In this document: in pieces, positions 57,716 to 64,000 of the stretch | Layout: each line of letters begins with the position of its first letter | How positions within the stretch are numbered: the first letter of the stretch is position 1 | Assembly (NCBI RefSeq): GCF_007655135.1 | Contig: NC_045128.1 | Location: 27,994,811 to 28,058,810, forward strand | Length of the DNA: 64,000 nucleotides | Origin: Punica granatum | Taxonomy: Eukaryota; Streptophyta; Magnoliopsida; Myrtales; Lythraceae | Direction: 5' to 3' | Program-made: the position numbers and the translations under genes | Notes under the pieces: generated by a model | Database searches by the model: none | The model's input: the letters and a program-made list of their open reading frames with translations, nothing else | Told to the model about the DNA's origin: nothing

Positions 57716-59441
57716 TAATAACTCTGCAAAATTTATACTTTGCGTGATGAAAATCGAATTTCGAGAATAGTTTTGTAGCTTTTTTTTTGCTTTTTGACTC
57801 GAAACTTACTTCTAAATTGTAGTCTTATATATGGAATTTCCGTAACATCTAAGAACTCGTAAATTTGTGGTGCAAGTGATGAAAACAGTTAGCTTGAAGT
57901 TGGCTTGATGAACTCTTCAAGTCAACCAACATAAGAGTGGCCCACACATGCCACGTCAGCTAGGGCTGCTCATTCGATTCGAGCCGAACCGAACCGACAA
58001 ACCGAAGTAGATTTTTCAAAAAAATTGCAAACCTAAAACCAAACCAAAGTACTTCGGAACCCAACCATCTGAACTGATGAAAACAAGGGGGAAAAACCTT
58101 GGCGATGTCCGATAAAGGGCGAGGGGAGGGGAGGGAAGGGGACAATCAGCTCAAACACCCGTCCTTTCTCTCTCTACCTTCATTCATTTTCCTCCATTTT
58201 CATCTGCGCTTCCTCCTTCCCTTCTCACCATCACCTCACCTCTCTCCTTCTCTTTCTCCTCTGTCACCACCACAAAACATCACGAAACATCGCGGAGTGG
58301 CGATAGATCTCGAAGAGGAGGGAGTGGCAGAGGATCGACCTCGTGACCTTGCAGGTAGGCGGGGAAGCCCAGCTCGCGGTGGAGCTTCTCGGCTTCGTCG
58401 AGGCGGTGGACCCGCTGGGGATGGCGGCAGAGGAAGTCGCGGCAGCGGGTGAGGAAGTGGAGGGCTTGTGCTTCTTGCGGAGGGATTTAGGGATCCTCGT
58501 CTTGAGGGAAGATGTGGAGAATGGGGAGGAGGCGAAGTAGGGATAGGGGCTGAGTGTGTATTTGAAGGGATTTAGGGGTCGTCTTCTTGCGCCAATTCGT
58601 TTGAGCAGACGGGAAAGGAAGCGAGGAGAAATTGAATCTGTGATTTATTTATTTTTATTTTTAAATAGAAGAAAATCGGTTTTTGGTTTGGTTATCGGTT
58701 TTGAGGCTGGGAACCGAAACCAAACGGACATTTTCAGTTTTCGGTTCGGTTTGAAACCGATCCTCCAAAACATTCAAACCGGTTCGATTATTCGGTTTAT
58801 TTTTTTCAGTGTAACCGGAATTATGGCTAGTCAGTACCATTACATTACGTGTCACATTAGATTTTCTGTCCAAAATTAACAGAATATTGACGATGAGATA
58901 AATTTGAAACGTCACCATAAACATCAGTATGTCTCGTGTCATTTTTGCAAGTTGGGATACAATTTTTTTTTAAAAAAAAAGCATATGTTGGAATATATGG
59001 GGATATTATTCAAAATTGAAACCAACAATACATATATGACTTCGTAATTCAAACTAATAATCCACGTTTTGGTAGATTAAGGAACATATAAAAAATATGT
59101 GAACTTTTTGAGTTTTTGATATTTCAAACTATTTTATTTTTGAGTTAAAAGGATGTCCCCTACCATCCAAGTGTGTTGTTGTTTGCCACATAGGCATATT
59201 TAACAGCCATGTCAGCAGCGTTAAGCCCAAAAGTAACGGGTTGGTAAATCAGGAAAACGGAATGAAACGTTTTAATTTTTCAGGCCAAAATTTGAAAAGT
59301 TGATAGATTGAAGAATTTAAGGAAAAAATTAACGGGTTGGTAGATAGGGAAAACGGAATGAAACATTTTAATTTTTCAGGTCAAAATTTGAAAAGTTGAT
59401 ATATTGGAAAATTCAAGAAACTAATTGAAAATTTATTTAAT
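57716..59441. other. Intergenic with an AACCG-rich, GC-rich-core repeat
   Basis: Between about 57958 and 58820 the ends carry clustered 'gaaccgaaccg' / 'cggttcggtt' words in opposite orientation around a GC-rich core (58280-58545). This looks like a non-autonomous DNA transposon, hAT-like by its ends. A two-unit direct repeat of about 92 bp lies at 59235-59420. No intact gene. Confidence 0.4.
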
Positions 59442-59450
59442 TATATATTA

Positions 59451-60061
59451 GGGCAAATTACACAAAAAAACCTAAATTTTTTAAAACGTTTCAGTTTTGT
59501 CTTAAATTTGTTTTGTAACAAAAAAAATCACATGTTTTGAGAATCGTATCAGATTTGACCTCTCGTTACTATTATGTTAAGTTTGCCTTCTATTTACCTA
59601 CGTGAACTTCACGAAACCTACAAAATTTACACATCATCTTATTATCCTCTCTTTTCTTTACAAAAATAATCTGAGTTTTCAGAAAAGTCTCAGTTTTGTT
59701 TCAAATTTTGATTTGTAATTTAAAAAATACATATTTTAAAAATTTCTCAGAAATGGTTCATGAGAGGAGCTAATCGAGGCCTACTTTAGGAGCAAAAACA
59801 TATAGTTTTTTCATTACAAATCAAATTTACGATGAAATTGAGACTTTTTTGAAAACTTGAATTTTTTAATTTAACCTATCTCATTTGTTTATTGATTTAT
59901 GTCTAAAGTTAACAGTCCACGTATGCAAAATTGACGGAATTTATAACGGATGTCATTTTTTAGACAATTTAGAAAACTTATGGTTTGTTTTGTTATAAAA
60001 TAAAATTTATGACAAAACTTATACGTTTTACAAAATTTAGGTTTTTTTGTGTAATTTACCC
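59451..60061. mobile_element. Mutator-like MITE (611 bp) with perfect 9-bp target duplication
   Basis: The left end 'gggcaaattacacaaaaaaa' is mirrored by the right end 'tttttttgtgtaatttaccc', and similarity between the arms continues inward past 'acgttttacaaaattt' (right) and 'aaattttttaaaacgt' (left). It is flanked by identical 'tatatatta' at 59442-59450 and 60062-60070. Non-autonomous; no ORF of interest. Confidence 0.85.
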
Positions 60062-60318
60062 TATATATTATTACACACAATTAATACGAACAAATATTTA
60101 AAATATTTAGAATAGTTAATAAATAAAATACACTTTGAAAGGGCAATCAATGTGAAATTAGGGATTTATATTTTAGCTTATAAAGCGCTATAGTATTTCG
60201 TGATTAAGCCATGTCAGGTGTGGCATCTGGGGATTTGAAGTTGGCATCATATAGATACTGGAACTCCTACTTACCATTAGACTACCCTTTGAGATTAATT
60301 AATTATAAATGCATTTTG

Positions 60319-60345
60319 ATATATATATATATATATATATATATA
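60319..60345. repeat. (AT)n microsatellite
   Basis: Uninterrupted AT run in intergenic DNA just after the Mutator-like MITE. Confidence 0.9.
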
Positions 60346-61299
60346 CGGTAATTTCATTTAGCAAAACGAAATATACTAGATAACCACTCATCCTAGTAGA
60401 TAACACTACTACCTCTAAACACAAAAAACAGATTGTGAATAGTCGAGAACCGCGGTCGCATCAGATGAATAATCTGCTTCACTGACATGTTTATTGGAGT
60501 AACTTCTTTTTTAAAATTCCCATTGTTTCTTTCCCTCCAAATTCTATATATACACACACACACACACATTCCAATCAAGTTTTTGAACTATAACATCTAG
60601 CTTCTTTCCTTTTAGGCTCTCTCCAATGGATGTGTCTCTATCATTGTCTCTGGACATAGGCATCACGTCAAACAGAGACAAATTCCATAAAAAAGAGAGA
60701 CACATACTCCATTGATTCTCTTGATTTTCATGTCTCTAACCTAACCCCACATACATATTATATTAATTAAATGCATATAATTACTATTATATATAATTAA
60801 TATATATTCTTAACAATTTTAATTAATTAAACATAATTAGAAAATACAAAAGAAATATATATTTTTTATGAATTAAATTTATAACAAAAATCAAATTGGC
60901 TGCAACGGCCATTCAATTTAAAAAAAAAATTAAAAGAGACAGGTTTGGGCCGCGTAGACCCAGACTTGTCATGCAACAAACGCCAATTGAGTGGTTATCT
61001 GTCTCCCTCGCACCTCTGCACGGAGACGCCTCCCCCGGTAAAGACACGCGGGCTTCCTTCTCCAGCCTCGTGCATCTCCACAGGCGTCTCCCACCCTTGC
61101 CATGTGGCAAGGGAGATGCCGTTGGGGCATCGGCTGGAGACAACAAAACTTAGCTGCCCAATCAAACTCAACTTGCCAGCCACCAATCTGTCTTGGAAAC
61201 TCCAACTTACGCGGAATACATTTTTTCGGTGTGTATCTCGATATCTAAATGTCCAATGAGTCTCGAATAATCTAGTTTAAGTCGGCTCAACTCACAAAT

Positions 61300-61420
61300 G
61301 GGTAAAGTTCTCCCAGCGTTAATTTTCTTCATTCACAACACTCGAACTCGAGAACATTGCTTAAAGGGGCCAAGCGTCGAACCACTTGAACCAACCCATG
61401 CTAGTAACTTACACAAGACA
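61300..61420 (-). repeat. Possible tRNA-derived SINE
   Basis: On the minus strand 'ggttcaagtggttcgacgc' resembles a pol III A box and 'tcgagttcgagtgtt' a B box, spaced about 40 bases apart. No cloverleaf established. Confidence 0.4.
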
Positions 61421-62828
61421 CTTTGCCATATTGCATGTGTGATTCGGCATGAGAAGAAAAGATGATCCCTAGTTTCCGGTTCACAACTATAGAATTCACA
61501 CTCAATAGAAGTGAAACAAGTCCCCTATTCCGCAAGCCTTGACTTGGTAATTAATCTATCCCAATATGGATTTTCTCCTTTAACAACATTAGATGAGCGG
61601 CACTATCTGTTCAATTAGAGATATGGTTGAGGAGAAGAGACTGATGCTTGACAAGGCAATCCCATTTCTTTACCTATAGGCTCGGGCTACATAACTCTCT
61701 AGCATACTACTAGAACTTCCCTGATTAGAGAGGAAATTTTGAGAGCAATTATTCCCTCGTAAAATTTGAAACAACGCCATTCTATTGCAAAAAATTTTAA
61801 AAAATACCTTTTTAATTATTAATATAAAATGGAGGGGCTAGATCGATGGGAGTTCCCTCCGGTTGGCCACTGCCTCCCCCAGCGAGGTCACCAAGAGGGA
61901 GGGTGGCTGAAAGGGGAACCGATCTGGTCCCCCTTTCTTTCTCTATTTCGAAACAGAGAGAGAAAAGGAGGACCAGCTCGGTAGGTCCAAACACAGAGAG
62001 AGAGGAGGGGTTGGGGGCAGAACTAGATCAGGGAGTCCCCCTTCGGCCCCCCTCCCATCCAACGAGAATGCCGGAAGATTCTGAAGCCTCAATTCAGTCC
62101 CCCTTCTTTCTGTGTTTTCGAGCAGAGAAACGAAAACACACAAACGGGGGGAGGGGGACCAAATCGGGGGTCCATCCGGCGAGGTCGCCGAAGGCTCTTG
62201 ATGCCTTAGGTAACCTCCCCGAAGGATACCCCCAATTACCACCCACCCAAACAGCACAACCCCCTTCTTTCGCTGTTTTGGAACAAAGAGACAGAGGGGT
62301 TTGGACTTGATCAGGGTCCCCTCCCTTTTCTGAAACATGTTTTTGTTGCTCATTCTATGAAAAACATACAATAACCTAGGAAACACGCTTGCTCAGTGTA
62401 GTCTTTTTTTCTCTTTGAACTGTTTGGCTTCTTAAGCTTAACTGAGAAACCAAGAAGACAACACCAAAACCGTAGATGAAAAGGACACAGAGAGGTAACA
62501 GAGTTTTCTCCCCCTTTAAAATAAAAAATAAAGTTGGAAGATAGTCGTTGTAATTAGTATCGAGGACCGTAGGTGAAATCAAGAATCAATTAATTTGTAC
62601 TCACATTATCACCTAATAATATTCTCGACGAACGGCATACGTTTTACATTATAGGGACAAAATACATTATAGTCAAGATTGACCCAGCCTAATCTTCCCA
62701 AAAATGATGAACCATTGAGACAGAGACGCGTAATTCTCCTATCGATCCGCCTCCAGTAGCGCGATCTCCATTTCAAAATTATCATCAATTTGATGCTTGA
62801 GAAAAAGCACAGGTTGTGAAATTATCTG

Positions 62829-63422
62829 TTACTTCACAAATGGTACTCCTGAGGGAACTCTCCTCTCATATTCCTCATGCTCCTGCCCGAAGAATTGCCT
62901 TAGAAAGAACTCCTCATACGGGATTCTTCTTGCAAAGAAGTTCCAGACAACAACTGTGAATCCAAGTGTCGAAAGAGGGTTGCATAGCATCACCTGTGTC
63001 CCAACTGACCAGATGAAAAACCCACTGTACCCAGGATGCCGAACAATTGCATAGATCCCATGAGTGATTAGTCGGTGTTCATCCGTGTGATAGATTCTGA
63101 TCAAGTGCGTGAAAGCCCGACCTGCTGTTATAACTGCCAATTTCCTTATGATTTCACCTACAAGGATCATCACGAGGCCGAAGTTGCTGACCCACCAAAG
63201 CTCCTTCAGCCCCGGGAAGAAAGTGACTTCGACGAGATACTCCAGCAAAGAGAAGACCATTGCGATAAGGTAGTTCTTGCTGATCAGGAGAGAGCTGAGA
63301 GTTACATTCGATCTTCCATGGAAGGTGACTGCCAGGATGTATTCGGACCCGTGGAAGAAGATGATTGACGCGAACAATTGAGACAACTGTCTGCAAGCCG
63401 TGTAACCGAAGAGTTCTGTCAT
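62829..63422 (-). CDS. ICMT: Protein-S-isoprenylcysteine O-methyltransferase (ICMT)
   Basis: Integral ER methyltransferase that methylates the C-terminal prenylcysteine of CaaX proteins after farnesylation/geranylgeranylation; in plants it modulates ABA signalling. A single coding exon of 197 residues, equal to the usual plant ICMT length. The start is the ATG at 63422 ('MTELFGYTACRQ'); the frame stays open upstream to 63566 but that part lacks family resemblance and is probably 5' UTR. Several hydrophobic segments are followed by the Ste14-type catalytic region: 'GRAFTHLIRIYHTDEHRL', 'THGIYAIVRHPGYSGFFIWS', 'VMLCNPLSTLGF' and 'RIPYEEFFLRQFFGQEHEEY', ending 'RVPSGVPFVK'. No intron is needed within the coding region. 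Confidence 0.93.
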   Translation of the reverse strand: MTELFGYTACRQLSQLFASIIFFHGSEYILAVTFHGRSNVTLSSLLISKNYLIAMVFSLLEYLVEVTFFPGLKELWWVSNFGLVMILVGEIIRKLAVITAGRAFTHLIRIYHTDEHRLITHGIYAIVRHPGYSGFFIWSVGTQVMLCNPLSTLGFTVVVWNFFARRIPYEEFFLRQFFGQEHEEYERRVPSGVPFVK

Positions 63423-64000
63423 TTTGTTCGAACAAATTGCATTAGTTTTGTGGATATCCAAAAGGATGCTCCTAAAAGCAAGACGAAGAGAAGTCCTAAA
63501 TGCAATAGAACATAATTTGCGCACACAAATATATGAGTCAAACGCAGCATCTGTTATGAGGACCAAAAGTTTGGCTTGGACATTTGATCAAACACAAACC
63601 GATATCAACAGGAATGATGAACTCAACGGGTAACACGAATCTTCACTGGCAGCCGATGAGCCCAAAACTGATCCTAGACACTTTATAGGCAGTCATCAGA
63701 CTCATCACACAACACTACCATCCTACAGTTTGATTCAAGTAAATATAACACATTCCCGAGAACTGACTGCGAACAAATCTCGGAACCGGAATCGAAGCAC
63801 AAAACGTACATACTCAGCAGGCAACACAGTATGTATGGATGACATGCATCAAATTGTCCCTCACAATCACATGGCCACTCAGCGACATGCTAATCAAACA
63901 GAGAATGTCAAGAGCGAGAAAGAATCTGAAGCATACCCATAGTCTGAGCTGCAGGCGTCCTCTGATTAAGCTCGATTTGGGTCCGTTCTGAATGGAAAGC
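63423..64000. other. 5' flank of ICMT
   Basis: Presumed leader, possible 5' UTR intron and promoter of the minus-strand ICMT gene. No other gene or repeat was recognised before the window edge. Confidence 0.5.

Larger units (their letters stand above)
60071..62828. other. Intergenic, repeat-derived, with a GC-rich block
   Basis: No intact gene. At 60620-60720 'tctccaatggatgtgtctc' and 'gagacacatactccattga' form an inverted pair typical of a small MITE. At 61300-61420 a tRNA-SINE-like stretch lies on the minus strand ('ggttcaagtggttcgacgc' then 'cgagttcgagtgtt'). At 61840-62310 a GC-rich block has long but unrecognisable frames on both strands. Confidence 0.4.

Noticed and set aside
58099..58452. 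117-aa plus-strand ORF ending in a Gly/Arg-rich stretch
   Set aside because: Low-complexity Ser/Pro and Gly/Arg composition inside a probable transposon; no domain.
63075..63368. 97-aa plus-strand ORF
   Set aside because: Antisense shadow of the ICMT coding region, whose minus-strand frame has full family motifs.

Overview
This is nuclear DNA from a flowering plant, most likely a eudicot. The genes are split by many short AT-rich GT-AG introns. The recognisable families are plant ones (PRP40C, plastid YlmG, plant DHHC S-acyltransferase, YSL metal-nicotianamine transporter, cytosolic glutamine synthetase, ICMT). The intergenic DNA is full of copia, TRIM, Helitron and MITE debris. I cannot fix the species from the sequence. 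All exon models below were built by hand from splice signals, reading phase and family similarity recalled from memory; no search was run.

Layout. 0-8.5 kb: a PRP40C-like splicing/transcription factor on the + strand, with its first exon(s) outside the window or unresolved. 9.3-10.5 kb: a chloroplast YlmG/YGGT membrane protein on the minus strand, tail-to-tail with PRP40C. 13.2-15.7 kb: a DHHC-type protein S-acyltransferase on the + strand, first exon unresolved. 15.9-25.7 kb: a tandem pair of YSL (OPT family) genes on the minus strand. The one at 22.6-25.7 kb is intact (6 exons, 712 aa). The one at 15.9-21.7 kb is a pseudogene whose intron 2 holds a Russian-doll stack: an internally deleted copia element, inside it a three-LTR/two-body TRIM array on the other strand, and inside the middle LTR a 347-bp Mutator-like MITE. 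28.0-28.5 kb: an intronless SKP1-like gene with a clear TATA box. 29.3-38.4 kb: a gene-free block of transposons (nested MITEs, two Helitron candidates, a 2.3-kb long-TIR element). 39.1-49.4 kb: a 23-coding-exon AAA-ATPase with an organellar-looking N-terminus, minus strand. 51.5-55.7 kb: cytosolic glutamine synthetase, 13 exons, 356 aa, minus strand. 56-62.8 kb: intergenic with a second clean Mutator-like MITE carrying a perfect 9-bp target duplication and two GC-rich blocks. 62.8-63.4 kb: isoprenylcysteine carboxyl methyltransferase, minus strand.

The genes do not form a pathway. They are an ordinary plant gene neighbourhood covering mRNA processing, plastid biogenesis, protein lipidation (S-acylation and prenyl-protein methylation), metal transport, ubiquitin ligase, organelle AAA function and nitrogen assimilation. 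The least ordinary structures are the four-level nested insertion with its tandem TRIM array, two introns that appear to need GC-AG splicing (glutamine synthetase and the AAA-ATPase), a partial exon duplication inside a glutamine synthetase intron, and departures from the usual sequence after the glutamine synthetase DGSST motif.
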